Shown piece by piece: positions 10,316-19,987 of a stretch of DNA of 64,000 nt. The notes under the pieces were generated by a model that was not told the origin of the DNA, did no database searches, and worked only from the letters and a program-made list of their open reading frames with translations. Location of the stretch: NCBI RefSeq assembly GCF_011045835.1, contig NZ_CP047349.1, positions 1,922,001-1,986,000 of the forward strand, read 5' to 3'. Source of the DNA: Proteus terrae subsp. cibarius (lineage in GTDB: Bacteria > Pseudomonadota > Gammaproteobacteria > Enterobacterales > Enterobacteriaceae). How positions within the stretch are numbered: position 1 is the first letter of the stretch; each line of letters starts with the position of its first letter. The position numbers were made by a program, and so were the translations under genes.

Positions 10316-10332
10316 CTACCTCTCTACCTCTC
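10309..10332 (+). repeat. Short tandem repeat, three copies of TACCTCTC
   Basis: Three exact copies of the 8-mer TACCTCTC in a row, running into a longer pyrimidine tract (to about 10345). It overlaps the right arm of the arcD hairpin, so a change in copy number would alter the sequence just after the hairpin. Confidence 0.9.
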
Positions 10333-10482
10333 TTCTCTTCTTTTCAAAAGCAATTTCACTTAAGTCAAAAAAATTTCCTGCTAAGCTGTTATTTTTTACA
10401 CAAATGGTTAGATGCGTATAAATCAAGAAACATATAGTATGTTGTAACTAATATATTGATAACTATTAATTAGCAAGGTAAT

Positions 10483-10517
10483 AAAAAACCCACGAGAAGC
10501 ATAAATTCCCGTGGGTC
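10483..10517 (-). terminator. Intrinsic terminator of hrpA
   Basis: Read on the minus strand, ACCCACG pairs with CGTGGGT and is followed by six T's, 20 bp past the hrpA stop. Confidence 0.85.
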
Positions 10518-10536
10518 TAAATATGTAATAGGTTGA

Positions 10537-13500
10537 TTAATTAAAACTAATTTGTTCCATCGCTTGCAATATGCGTTTATCTGATATTGGATATGGAGTC
10601 CCTATCTGTTGAGCAAATAGGCTTACTCTTAGCTCTTCTATCATCCAACGAATATTTTGCACTTCTTCTTGCTGCTTTTGTTTCTCGGTTAGTTTACCTA
10701 ACCACTGTTGCCACTGCTGAATAACATTTTCAACTCGACTCATTTGCACCCGATCGCGATTAGGATCAATAGCTAGTTTTTCCATTCGTTTTTCAATTGC
10801 ACTCAAATAACGAGGAATATCCGCAAGGCGTTTCCATCCATGAGAGGTAACAAAACCAGGAAAAACTAACTGGCCAAGTTGAGCTTTAATATCAGATAAT
10901 GCAAAAGCAACGCTAATATCCACCCGCCCTTTTAAACGCTTATTGATAGCAAATACTTGAGTTAAAATCGCTTCAACTTGTTTTGCTATTTCAACCACAG
11001 CATCGTTTAGTTCAGCTCTGACATATTCTTGTAGCTTTTGATATTCATCTTCTTGCCAAATTAAACCACCATAAGACGACATCAGTTTATCAACACCACA
11101 AGCAATACAATCATCAATCAACTCCAACACTTTGCCATAAGGGTTAAAGTAAAGGCCAAGTTTTGCTTTATTAGGTAATTTTTCATGCAGATATTTAATA
11201 GGTGACGGAATATTTAATAATAATAATCGTCTTACCCCTTCCCACATTGAAGCTTGCTGTTCAGATTCTGTTTCAAAAAGCTTAATACCCACACTGTTTT
11301 TTTCATCCACAAGTGCAGGATAAGCTTTCACTGAATAGCCACCCCGTTTTTGCTCATAACGCTGAGGCAAATCACCAAAACTCCAAATATGTAAATCTTG
11401 TTGTTCAATACCATCATCGGCGACTGCTGATAATGTTTCTTGCACTTTTTCCTTTAAGTTCTCTTTTAATTTATTGAGATCTTTACTTTCTGCCAGTGTT
11501 TTATTTTTTTCGCCAACAACACGGAATGTCATTTTTAAGTGATCAGCGACTTGGTCAAGCTGCCAGCTTTCTCTATCGATAGTCACTCCTGTCATACGGC
11601 GCAACTCTTTTTCAAGCCTATCGAGTAAATCACCTTCAACTTGAGGTACACGCTCTAAAAATGCAGAAGCATAATTAGGTGCTGGTACAAAATTACGACG
11701 GATAGGTTTTGGTAGTGACTTAATTAAAGCCACAATCAATTCATGGCGAATACCTGGAATTTGCCAGTCAAAACCTTCGTCTTTCACCTGATTCAAAATA
11801 GGTAATGGAATATGAACAGTGACACCATCAGCCGCAGTACCCGGTTCGAATTGATAGGTTAAGCGTAATTTTAAATTATCTTGATGCCAATAATTTGGAT
11901 AATCTAGTGCGCTAACACGTTTAGCATCATCTTTGATAAGCATACTTTTTTCAAAGTTAAGCAGATCAGGTGATGCCTTTTGTGCCTCTTTCCACCATTT
12001 ATCAAAATGACGAGACGAAACGACATCCTGAGGTATCCGTTGATCGTAGAACGTAAACATTGTTTCATCATCGACAAGAATGTCTCGACGACGAGATTTA
12101 TGCTCTAACTCTTCAACTTCTGTACGTAATTTTAAATTGTCACGGAAAAATGCATGCCGAGTTTGCCAATCTCCTTCCACTAACGCATGGCGGATAAAAA
12201 GCTCACGACATAAAAGAGGATCAATTTGACTGTAATTAATAGGCCGAGAAGCAACAATCGGTAAACCATACAGGGTGACTTTTTCATTAGCCATTACAGC
12301 GCCTTGCGCCTTTGACCAATGAGGTTCGCTATATTGATGTTTCACCAAATGTTCAGCGATAGGTTCTATCCATTCAGGTTCAACGCGTGCCGCAATTCTT
12401 CCCCATAGACGAGATGTCTCGACTAGCTCTGCCACCATTGTCCATTTTGGTGGTTTTTTAAATAAACCTGACCCCGGATAAATAGAAAAACGGGCATTTC
12501 TTCCGCCTGTGAATTCTTGTTTATCTGCATCTTTTTGCCCAATATGGGATAACAAGCCACTTAACAACGCAACGTGAATACTTCTAAAATCAGCAGGCTC
12601 ACTATTAACAGGGAACCCTAACTCTTTAACAACTTGTCGCAACTGTGTATAAACATCTTGCCATTCCCTTACTCGCATAAAGTTTAAGAATTCTTGGCGA
12701 CACAATTTCCTAAATTGAGATTGACTCAACTCTTTTTGCTGAGTTTTTAAATAATCCCACATATTTAAAAAAGATAAGAAATCAGAGTCTTTATCTTGGA
12801 AGCGTCGGTGCTTTTCATCAGAAGCTTGCTGTTTATCCATCGGTCTTTCGCGCGGATCTTGAATTGAAAGTGCAGATGTAATGACCATCAACTCTTTCAC
12901 TGCGCCATATTTGCGCGCTTCAAGTACCATTCTCGCTAAACGAGGATCGATAGGAAGTTGTGCAAGTTGTTTCCCCATAGGAGTTAAACGATAAGCACCA
13001 TTGTGGTCAGTTTCGTTTTGTAACGCGCCTAGTTCTTCTAATAAACGAACACCATCTTGAATATTGCGTTTGTCCGGTGGTTGCACAAATGGGAAAGCAC
13101 TAATATCACCTAACCCTATCGACGTCATTTGCAAAATAACAGATGCAAGGTTAGTCCTTAATATTTCAGGATCAGTAAATTCAGAGCGAGCAATAAAATC
13201 ATCTTCTGAATAAAGACGAATACAAATACCGTCAGAAACACGACCACAACGCCCTTTTCTTTGATTTGCTGAAGCCTGAGAAATAGGTTCAATTGGAAGC
13301 CGTTGTACTTTAGTACGATAACTATAACGGCTAACACGGGCAAAACCGGTATCAATGACGTACTTAATACCAGGTACAGTTAATGACGTTTCTGCGACGT
13401 TAGTCGCTAAAATAATACGTCTACCGTTATGAGGATGAAATATTCGATTCTGTTCACTGTTAGATAAACGGGCAAATAAAGGTAATACTTCCGTATGGCG

Positions 13501-14433
13501 AAGTTGTAATTTATTCAACGCATCAGCAGTGTCGCGAATTTCGCGCTCACCACTCATAAAAATAAGAATATCACCCGCACTTTCTCTGCTTAATTCATCA
13601 ATAGCATCAACAATACCATCAGTCATATCCTTATCACTATCGAGTTCGTCGCCACCAATAGGACGATATCTGACTTCAACAGGATAAGTTCGACCTGATA
13701 CCTCAATAATAGGTGCTTGATTAAAATGTTTAGAAAAACGTTCAGGATCGATAGTTGCAGAGGTAATAATAACTTTTAAATCAGGGCGTTTAGGTAATAA
13801 CTGTTTTAAATAACCAAGAATAAAGTCGATATTTAAACTGCGCTCATGGGCCTCATCAATAATGATAGTGTCATATTGAAGTAACAGCTTATCTTGCTGT
13901 AATTCTGCCAATAAAATACCATCTGTCATTAACTTGACAAGAGTATTATCGCCAACATGATCACTAAAGCGAACCTTATAACCTACAGATCCTCCTAACG
14001 TACTTTTTAACTCATGAGCAATACGTTCAGCTACTGACCGTGCAGCCAAACGGCGAGGCTGAGTATGACCAATAAAACCTTTGATCCCTCGTCCTAGCTC
14101 AAGACAGATTTTAGGGATCTGTGTTGTTTTACCTGAGCCAGTTTCTCCTGCAATAATAACGACTTGGTTATCTCTTATTGCATTATAGATGGCATCTTTC
14201 TTTTGGCTGACAGGAAGGTTTTCTGGGTAAGTAATTTCAGGACAATTGGCACGACGGCGAATTATCATCTGTTGTGCTGTTGTAATATCGCCTTTAATTG
14301 CACTTAATACCGCTTGTTTAGACTCTTCATTATTAATTTTAGCGACGCCACGTAGACGTTTTCTTAATCGTTGCTGCTCCCGCAACGATAATTGCTCTAT
14401 TTCTTGATAGAGCGTGGCAGATGATAATGTCAC
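10537..14433 (-). CDS. hrpA: ATP-dependent RNA helicase HrpA (DEAH box)
   Basis: 1298 residues, the usual HrpA length. Walker A GETGSGKT lies at 96-103, the DEAH box at 193-196, motif III SAT at 224-226, and motif VI QRKGRCGR near 390. The winged-helix/ratchet and OB-fold domains follow, with the long HrpA-specific C-terminal part (IPRYLSAIEKRMEKL, near the end). HrpA unwinds RNA, takes part in mRNA processing and in E. coli rescues stalled ribosomes. The start is GTG at 14433 with AAGGA upstream. It lies divergent from azoR, as in E. coli. Confidence 0.97.
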   Translation of the reverse strand: MTLSSATLYQEIEQLSLREQQRLRKRLRGVAKINNEESKQAVLSAIKGDITTAQQMIIRRRANCPEITYPENLPVSQKKDAIYNAIRDNQVVIIAGETGSGKTTQIPKICLELGRGIKGFIGHTQPRRLAARSVAERIAHELKSTLGGSVGYKVRFSDHVGDNTLVKLMTDGILLAELQQDKLLLQYDTIIIDEAHERSLNIDFILGYLKQLLPKRPDLKVIITSATIDPERFSKHFNQAPIIEVSGRTYPVEVRYRPIGGDELDSDKDMTDGIVDAIDELSRESAGDILIFMSGEREIRDTADALNKLQLRHTEVLPLFARLSNSEQNRIFHPHNGRRIILATNVAETSLTVPGIKYVIDTGFARVSRYSYRTKVQRLPIEPISQASANQRKGRCGRVSDGICIRLYSEDDFIARSEFTDPEILRTNLASVILQMTSIGLGDISAFPFVQPPDKRNIQDGVRLLEELGALQNETDHNGAYRLTPMGKQLAQLPIDPRLARMVLEARKYGAVKELMVITSALSIQDPRERPMDKQQASDEKHRRFQDKDSDFLSFLNMWDYLKTQQKELSQSQFRKLCRQEFLNFMRVREWQDVYTQLRQVVKELGFPVNSEPADFRSIHVALLSGLLSHIGQKDADKQEFTGGRNARFSIYPGSGLFKKPPKWTMVAELVETSRLWGRIAARVEPEWIEPIAEHLVKHQYSEPHWSKAQGAVMANEKVTLYGLPIVASRPINYSQIDPLLCRELFIRHALVEGDWQTRHAFFRDNLKLRTEVEELEHKSRRRDILVDDETMFTFYDQRIPQDVVSSRHFDKWWKEAQKASPDLLNFEKSMLIKDDAKRVSALDYPNYWHQDNLKLRLTYQFEPGTAADGVTVHIPLPILNQVKDEGFDWQIPGIRHELIVALIKSLPKPIRRNFVPAPNYASAFLERVPQVEGDLLDRLEKELRRMTGVTIDRESWQLDQVADHLKMTFRVVGEKNKTLAESKDLNKLKENLKEKVQETLSAVADDGIEQQDLHIWSFGDLPQRYEQKRGGYSVKAYPALVDEKNSVGIKLFETESEQQASMWEGVRRLLLLNIPSPIKYLHEKLPNKAKLGLYFNPYGKVLELIDDCIACGVDKLMSSYGGLIWQEDEYQKLQEYVRAELNDAVVEIAKQVEAILTQVFAINKRLKGRVDISVAFALSDIKAQLGQLVFPGFVTSHGWKRLADIPRYLSAIEKRMEKLAIDPNRDRVQMSRVENVIQQWQQWLGKLTEKQKQQEEVQNIRWMIEELRVSLFAQQIGTPYPISDKRILQAMEQISFN

Positions 14434-14666
14434 CTTTTATTATCCTTTATGAGGTTATTCTAATCAAAACTAATGCTCGTATGATATCACAACCGGCTAT
14501 TGGCACATAAAGGCTTGATTAAATTTATTAGTATATAATTTCATATAATCAATAATTTTGAATAGCATATTCAAAGGATTGTGATGTGATATTTTAAAGT
14601 TCGGGTAAACTACTACCAACTAATAAATTTAAATAAATAGAACATTTTATAGACCACGAGAAAATA

Positions 14667-15290
14667 ATGAAAAAGATCCTTGTACTGAAATCCAGTATTT
14701 TAGATAGCTATTCGCACAGTAATAAAATGGCGGATTACTTAATTGAAAATTGGCAAAGTAATCATAAAGATGACTTGGTTACAATACGTGACCTCGCTAA
14801 AAATCCAGTGCCAACTTTAGACCAAGCAACACTATTTGCTTTTGGCAAAGAAACTGCAATGCTATCGGATGAACAAAAAGCAGTCAGAGCATTATCAGAT
14901 GAGTTAATTAGTGAATTAAAAGCTCACGATATGATAGTGATTACTGCACCAATGTATAACTTTTCAATTTCAGCTCAATTAAAACATTATATTGATTTTA
15001 TCGCTCGCGCTGGTGAAACGTTTAAATATACTGAAGCGGGTTCTGTTGGCTTGCTTGAAAATAAACAAGCGATTGTATTAACTAGTCGTGGTGGTGTTCA
15101 TAAAGATCAACCTTCTGATCTTATTGTTCCATTCCTAAAACAATTTTTAGCTTTTATCGGTATCAATGACGTACAGTTTATTATGGCTGAAGGTACCGCA
15201 TATGGTGAAGAATACGCACAGCAATCTCACCTACAAGCACAAAAAGAAATTGATGCTGTTATTAACTCAAGAAGTATTACAGTAAAATAA
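14667..15290 (+). CDS. azoR: FMN-dependent NADH:quinone oxidoreductase / azoreductase
   Basis: 207 residues, flavodoxin-like fold, matching E. coli AzoR (201). The FMN phosphate loop starts at KSSILDSYSHSN, MYNFSISAQLKHYIDFI contacts the flavin, and TSRGGVH forms the second FMN loop. It reduces quinones and azo compounds with two electrons from NADH in the cytoplasm, protecting against thiol and electrophile stress. It lies next to hrpA as in E. coli and is followed by its own terminator. Confidence 0.95.
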   Translation: MKKILVLKSSILDSYSHSNKMADYLIENWQSNHKDDLVTIRDLAKNPVPTLDQATLFAFGKETAMLSDEQKAVRALSDELISELKAHDMIVITAPMYNFSISAQLKHYIDFIARAGETFKYTEAGSVGLLENKQAIVLTSRGGVHKDQPSDLIVPFLKQFLAFIGINDVQFIMAEGTAYGEEYAQQSHLQAQKEIDAVINSRSITVK

Positions 15291-15647
15291 TAATTTATAT
15301 TCTTCTTAAAGCACCTACTTTAGGTGCTTTTTTTATATCTAAATTTTATACTTCATCAAATACAAAGATATGCTAATTCTTCTTTTATAAAAAAATCTTT
15401 TCTAATTTATAATTTAAAAACCTTAATAGCAAGAAAAACTACATTTAATCAAATTTTCAAAGTAATAATAAAATATAGATTATTTTAATAACCATATTTT
15501 ATTGTTTGTTTTTTCATTCATATTATAAATAAATATTCATATAAAAAACCAATTTGATTTATCAGAACCAAATTAATAAGATTTCATCTCTTTAAGCAAT
15601 ATTGAAGTAATTAAATAATCTTCTTAATTCAATAAATGGAACTTACG
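15291..15647. other. A/T-rich region before the fimbrial operon
   Basis: After the azoR terminator the DNA is extremely A/T-rich up to the pilin start and must hold the fimbrial promoter. I see no recombinase gene and no clear pair of inverted repeats of the kind that flank invertible fimbrial promoters. Confidence 0.5.
15308..15334 (+). terminator. Intrinsic terminator of azoR
   Basis: AAAGCACCTA pairs with TAGGTGCTTT, followed by further T's. Confidence 0.88.
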
Positions 15648-16196
15648 ATGAAAAAAAACATACTCTCATTATTTATTCTATCTACTACTCTTTTTTCAAC
15701 TCAATCAAATGCTATTGAATATATAGAAAAAAATGTAGGAACAATAACAATAAATGGTTCTGTTACGCCAATTCCAAGATGTCAACTAGATGAAATACAA
15801 CCCATTGAGTTACCGCCTGTTCAAGCAAATAATTTTGGTGATGATCATATTGCCAACACTCCAGCTCAACCCCTTTCGATTCAATTTACTAACTGTGCCG
15901 AAAACATTAATAGTATACAATTACAAATACCTCAACAAACTAAACGACTTTTAAAAAATTTGGCTGATAACGGTAGCAATGTTGATATTGCAATTTTTGA
16001 TGCTGATAAAAACATTATTGAATTAAACAATGAAAAACCTAAGGAATTTAAATCAAATATAAATAAAGAAGATCACAGCGCACAATTCTTATTTGACGTT
16101 AACTATATGAAACCTAATGACATAGATGCGACACCAGGTGCGGTATCATCCACTTTAACTTTTGATATTATATATAGTGATATTGCTGTAGATTAA
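15648..16196 (+). CDS. Fimbrial pilin subunit (type 1-like), first gene of operon
   Basis: 182 residues with a signal peptide ending near SNA. The mature part has the pilin layout: a donor-strand segment (VGTITINGSV), a cysteine in PRCQLDEI paired with one in FTNCAEN, the loop 'IELPPVQAN', and a C-terminal beta strand ending in Phe-Asp-Ile-Ile-Tyr. As the first gene, followed by a strong hairpin, it is probably the major subunit. I chose the ATG at 15648 over 15636 because TGGA lies 7-8 bp upstream and the signal peptide then starts MKKNIL. The exact fimbrial type is not recognised, so no symbol is given. Confidence 0.85.
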   Translation: MKKNILSLFILSTTLFSTQSNAIEYIEKNVGTITINGSVTPIPRCQLDEIQPIELPPVQANNFGDDHIANTPAQPLSIQFTNCAENINSIQLQIPQQTKRLLKNLADNGSNVDIAIFDADKNIIELNNEKPKEFKSNINKEDHSAQFLFDVNYMKPNDIDATPGAVSSTLTFDIIYSDIAVD

Positions 16197-16208
16197 ATTC
16201 CATAAATC

Positions 16209-16237
16209 AACAAAGCTGGTATACCAGCTTTGTTTTA
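16209..16237 (+). terminator. Intra-operon hairpin after the pilin gene
   Basis: A perfect 26-bp palindrome (16209-16234; left arm AACAAAGCTGG, centre TATA) followed by TTTT. It lies between the first pilin gene and the chaperone gene and may end most transcripts, keeping pilin mRNA in excess. Confidence 0.85.
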
Positions 16238-16272
16238 ATATTTATACTTTCTACTTAAATTAGAAAAAGAAT

Positions 16273-16968
16273 ATGTTTAAAAAATTTAAATTTCTCACCT
16301 TATTTTTTATCTTTCCTACATATAGTCAATCATCAATAGAAATAAATAAAGATAAATTTATTTTTATTGAAAGCATCAATCAAGAAATCATTGAAATAAA
16401 GAATAAAACAGATAATGATTATTTTATACAAAGCTGGATTACACATTATGATAAAGAAAATAGTAATAAAATTCCTTTTATGGTAACCCCACCTCTTTTT
16501 AAAATAGAAAAAGATGAAAACTTTTCTTTAAAAATATTTAAAATAGATAAAATAAAAGAAGAAGACAGAGAAGCATTATATAGAATAAACATTAAAAGAA
16601 TACCAATCCTATTAAACTCCGACAGCAATAAAAATATGTTACATGTTTCTGTAAATTCCGTATACAACTTAATATATAGACCTGTGTCAATAGAAAAAGA
16701 TGCAAAAGATGCTTATAAAAAAATTGAGTTTTTAAAAAATAAAAACAATGAGTTTATTATAAACAATCCTACACCTTATTTTATTACTCTATCTTCAATT
16801 TCTTATGATGATATTTTAACAATTACTGAAAGTAAAACGCTCCCTCCCTTTAAAAAATATAATACAAAAAAAGAAATTTCGGGAAACGGGATCGTAAAAT
16901 GGAAAATATTTAATCAATATGGTATAGAAACAGAGGCAGTAGATAAGGAAGTTATTAATGATTATTAA
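16273..16968 (+). CDS. Periplasmic fimbrial chaperone (PapD/FimC family)
   Basis: 231 residues with a short signal peptide (MFKKFKFLTLFFIFPTYSQS). It shows the two-domain chaperone pattern: IEIKNKTDNDYFIQSWI, the PP of TPPLFKIEKDE, REALYRINIKRIP, LIYRPVS, and NPTPYFITLSSI opening domain 2. It would hold pilins in the periplasm and pass them to the usher. The positions that correspond to the PapD anchor residues Arg8 and Lys112 appear as Lys (in INKDKF) and Asn (in SVYNLIYRP) by eye alignment, so its subunit-binding cleft is unusual. The gene is very A/T-rich. Its end overlaps the usher start. Confidence 0.85.
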   Translation: MFKKFKFLTLFFIFPTYSQSSIEINKDKFIFIESINQEIIEIKNKTDNDYFIQSWITHYDKENSNKIPFMVTPPLFKIEKDENFSLKIFKIDKIKEEDREALYRINIKRIPILLNSDSNKNMLHVSVNSVYNLIYRPVSIEKDAKDAYKKIEFLKNKNNEFIINNPTPYFITLSSISYDDILTITESKTLPPFKKYNTKKEISGNGIVKWKIFNQYGIETEAVDKEVINDY

Positions 16969-19327
16969 TCATATGAAAATAAAAATAGCATTTTTTATTT
17001 TAATTTCTATTTATAACAAACATAGTATAGCTCAAGATAGCTCACTCTCTATTTATGCTCATTCATTTTCTAACATTGATAAAGAAACGATTAAACAATT
17101 ACTTGAAAACAAAAAACCTGAAGGTTTTTATCATTCTATAATTCATATCAACAATAGAAAAAAAACAACAAAACTTCTTTACTTTAAAAGTATAGACAAT
17201 AAGTTAACTCCTTGTCTCTCTGTTAATGATTTAATTTCTCTTGGTATTAATATTGATTTTTATTCAATAAAAAAAGAATATCAAGATATAATTCCTTTAA
17301 GTGAACATTCAATTAATTTTAAATACTCTTTTTCAAATCAAAATTTAAATTTAATTATTCCACAAAAAGCATTAATAAAAAAAGAAAATTATATTACTGA
17401 TAAAAAAGATTGGGATAATGGGATCACTGCATTATTTAGTCAATATTCCTATTCAATTAAACATCATCAAAATAAAGTGCTAGATCAAAAATTGAATTTA
17501 CAAACAGGCCTTAATTTTAATGCTTGGCGTATACGCAGTCAGAACAGCTTTTATTGGAATAAAAACCGTTATCAATCAAAGCTTTCATCAATATACACCT
17601 ATCGTCAAATTAATTCTTTTTCTGCTCTTTTTTATGGAGGTAAATTTTCACCCACAACACGAATATTACCAACTGATAAAATAATTGGCTTTCAATTAAT
17701 ATCCAATAATTTAATTTCAAGTAATAATCTTTATGCTAACAAACCTATTATTGAAGGAATTGCTGATACTGAAGCTCAAGTAGTGATTAAACAAGGTGAC
17801 AAAGTTATTTATGAAAGTACCGTTCCCCCAGGTCCTTTTATTATAAATTCATTACCTATTTTAGGAAGTGAGAAACTCAGTTTAGAAGTTAAAGAAGCAG
17901 ATGGAAGAATAAAAATATCAACACATTATTTCACATCATTGCCTAATCAACTAAATAAAGGTAGTTATCAATATAATTTTATTTCCGGTACATTAGCCAA
18001 GAATAGCCATAAAGAAAATTCTATTTTTCTTTTAAGTGAGTTTTCATATGGTATTAGTCAAAAGATCACCTCATATAGCGCAATAAAAAAACGATATGAC
18101 CATATGAATTATCTATCTGGCCTATCTCTTGATTTAAGTATATTGGGTGGTTTAGCAACAGATCTAAGTTATGAAAATAGCAGAGATAAATTAAAGTATC
18201 AATTTCGTTATCAAAAAAGCATGTCAAAAACACAAACTTACTTTACTTCTGGAATATCTTTTTATCACTATTTAGATAATTTTCAAAAAAAAGACAACGT
18301 TAAAAGAAATTATTCTGTTTCTATATCACAAAACATTAATGACTTAGGTTATCTTTCTTTTCAGTATCACGAAAAAACATATGAAAATACATCTAAAAAA
18401 TTTGAGTTAGGCACTTCTTTTTCATCTTCAATAAATAAAATAAATTATAACCTTAAATATGACTTTAAAAAAAACAAATCTATTTTTGATCACGCCTTCT
18501 CGCTCAATCTCCATATGCCATTAGGTAATAATAGTGATGACTATCATTGGTTTAATAATCAAACAAATTATCAAAATAAGAAAAAAAATTATATCAACAC
18601 GACCAACATTGGGGGGGCTCTGCTTAATTATAATTTAGGATATTCAGTAAATTATCAACACGCTTATAATGGAAAAAGAAAATCCAACCATTTTTCTATA
18701 AATACCCGTTATCAAAACAACTATCAATCTTACACATTTAATGTAAACAAAATGGAAGATAGTTATAATTACAATGCTTCTATTAATGGAGGTATTGTCT
18801 TTCATTCTAGTGGTATTACTCTTACTCCTCGTTTAGGTAGAACATTTGCACTGATTAACACTCAAGGAATATCTGGAATTAAAACGTCATTTTCAACAAA
18901 AGCAAAAACAGATATTTTGGGAAACCTAATTTTAAATAACATAACGCCTTACCGAATAAATAATATTAAATTAAATGCAACGACATTACCTCAACAAGCA
19001 GAAGCCGAAATTTATAGCAAAAATATTATTCCCACATTAGGCGCAGTATCTAAAATAACTTTCCCAATAAAAATTGGTTATCGTGTTATTTTTAAATCAA
19101 CAACCCCTCTTCCCTTTGCATCGACAGTCACTGCATTCGATAAAAACAGTAATATTATTTCTCATGGATTAGTATCGGAAAATAATATTATTTTTCTTTC
19201 TGGTATTACAGAGAATGGATTAGTAAAAGTGAAATGGGGAGAAGATAAGCAGTGTCAATTTAATTATGAAATTGATGATAATGAAAAGAATACCACACTA
19301 ATAAAAAAAGAAATCAATTGTATTTAA
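16958..19327 (+). CDS. Outer-membrane fimbrial usher (FimD/PapC family)
   Basis: 789 residues, at the short end for ushers. After the signal peptide come the N-terminal chaperone-binding domain (about 30-150), a beta-barrel with the plug segment (EAQVVIKQGDKVIYESTVPP, then GPFIINSLP), and a C-terminal domain with two cysteines (KQCQF and INCI). It forms the outer-membrane pore that assembles the fimbria. The N-terminal domain has one cysteine (Cys86, in LTPCLS), whereas FimD has a disulfide pair there; the second position looks replaced (IIPLSE). The ATG at 16958 is supported by AAGGAA 7 bp upstream and overlaps the chaperone stop by 11 bp, suggesting coupled translation. Confidence 0.9.
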   Translation: MIINHMKIKIAFFILISIYNKHSIAQDSSLSIYAHSFSNIDKETIKQLLENKKPEGFYHSIIHINNRKKTTKLLYFKSIDNKLTPCLSVNDLISLGINIDFYSIKKEYQDIIPLSEHSINFKYSFSNQNLNLIIPQKALIKKENYITDKKDWDNGITALFSQYSYSIKHHQNKVLDQKLNLQTGLNFNAWRIRSQNSFYWNKNRYQSKLSSIYTYRQINSFSALFYGGKFSPTTRILPTDKIIGFQLISNNLISSNNLYANKPIIEGIADTEAQVVIKQGDKVIYESTVPPGPFIINSLPILGSEKLSLEVKEADGRIKISTHYFTSLPNQLNKGSYQYNFISGTLAKNSHKENSIFLLSEFSYGISQKITSYSAIKKRYDHMNYLSGLSLDLSILGGLATDLSYENSRDKLKYQFRYQKSMSKTQTYFTSGISFYHYLDNFQKKDNVKRNYSVSISQNINDLGYLSFQYHEKTYENTSKKFELGTSFSSSINKINYNLKYDFKKNKSIFDHAFSLNLHMPLGNNSDDYHWFNNQTNYQNKKKNYINTTNIGGALLNYNLGYSVNYQHAYNGKRKSNHFSINTRYQNNYQSYTFNVNKMEDSYNYNASINGGIVFHSSGITLTPRLGRTFALINTQGISGIKTSFSTKAKTDILGNLILNNITPYRINNIKLNATTLPQQAEAEIYSKNIIPTLGAVSKITFPIKIGYRVIFKSTTPLPFASTVTAFDKNSNIISHGLVSENNIIFLSGITENGLVKVKWGEDKQCQFNYEIDDNEKNTTLIKKEINCI

Positions 19328-19353
19328 ACTAAGTTATCTCTATTAAGAAAAAT

Positions 19354-19905
19354 ATGAAAAAAAACATCTCTCTCATAATTACGTTACTACTTATCTCTTT
19401 TTCACTATCATCAGCACCTAGACGTGGTGATCATGAAATTCCTTTAAGTTGTGATATTGATTATATCTATGAAAACATTAGCGACAAGATTTCTATTAAT
19501 GAAAATGATTTTTCATCACATGAAGCGGGAACATTAGCCGATATTGATAGCCACATCATTATTATTACTATAAATGACTGTTCTAAAAGCCATGGTGAAG
19601 TTCGTTTAAAAATTGAAAATTCAAGTATTGATAATAATACTGGTTATTTAAAAAACCAGATCACTGACGATAGTGCAAGTGCTAATATTGCATTTCAATT
19701 ATTATACAATGAAGAACAAAGACCACTAGATCTTAATAAAGAGAATGAGTTTGTTGAGGATCTCATTAATGGAGAAGTTGAGTTTTATTTTTTTGCTAAT
19801 TATGTAAAAAAAGATGATATACCTCCAAAACCCGGTTATATACAATCCGATATTCAGTTTACTATAAAAATAAATGATGATGTTGTTACATTTGACGATA
19901 GTTAA
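19354..19905 (+). CDS. Minor fimbrial subunit / pilin-like protein
   Basis: 183 residues with a signal peptide (MKKNISLIITLLLISFSLSS). A cysteine in LSCDID and one in INDCSKS fit the pilin disulfide. DSASANIAFQLLYN and FYFFANYVKKDDIPPKPG resemble the C-terminal half of FimF/FimG-like minor pilins. It is highly acidic. It is a single-domain subunit, not a two-domain lectin adhesin, so the operon has no recognisable adhesin. It ends at a hairpin shared with convergent ydbL. Confidence 0.75.
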   Translation: MKKNISLIITLLLISFSLSSAPRRGDHEIPLSCDIDYIYENISDKISINENDFSSHEAGTLADIDSHIIIITINDCSKSHGEVRLKIENSSIDNNTGYLKNQITDDSASANIAFQLLYNEEQRPLDLNKENEFVEDLINGEVEFYFFANYVKKDDIPPKPGYIQSDIQFTIKINDDVVTFDDS

Positions 19906-19920
19906 TGATTGCAATTATAG

Positions 19921-19956
19921 AAAAGCACGATAACTATTTATAATAGATCGTGCTTT
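19921..19956. terminator. Bidirectional terminator, fimbrial operon / ydbL
   Basis: AAAAGCACGAT (19921-19931) pairs perfectly with ATCGTGCTTTT (19946-19956) between convergent genes, giving A and T runs on both sides. Confidence 0.85.
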
Positions 19957-19987
19957 TAATGGAATAAAATACTTATTTAAGGCGTTA

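Noticed and set aside
15291..15647. Invertible fimbrial promoter
   Set aside because: No matching inverted repeats that I can see, and no tyrosine recombinase gene beside the operon.
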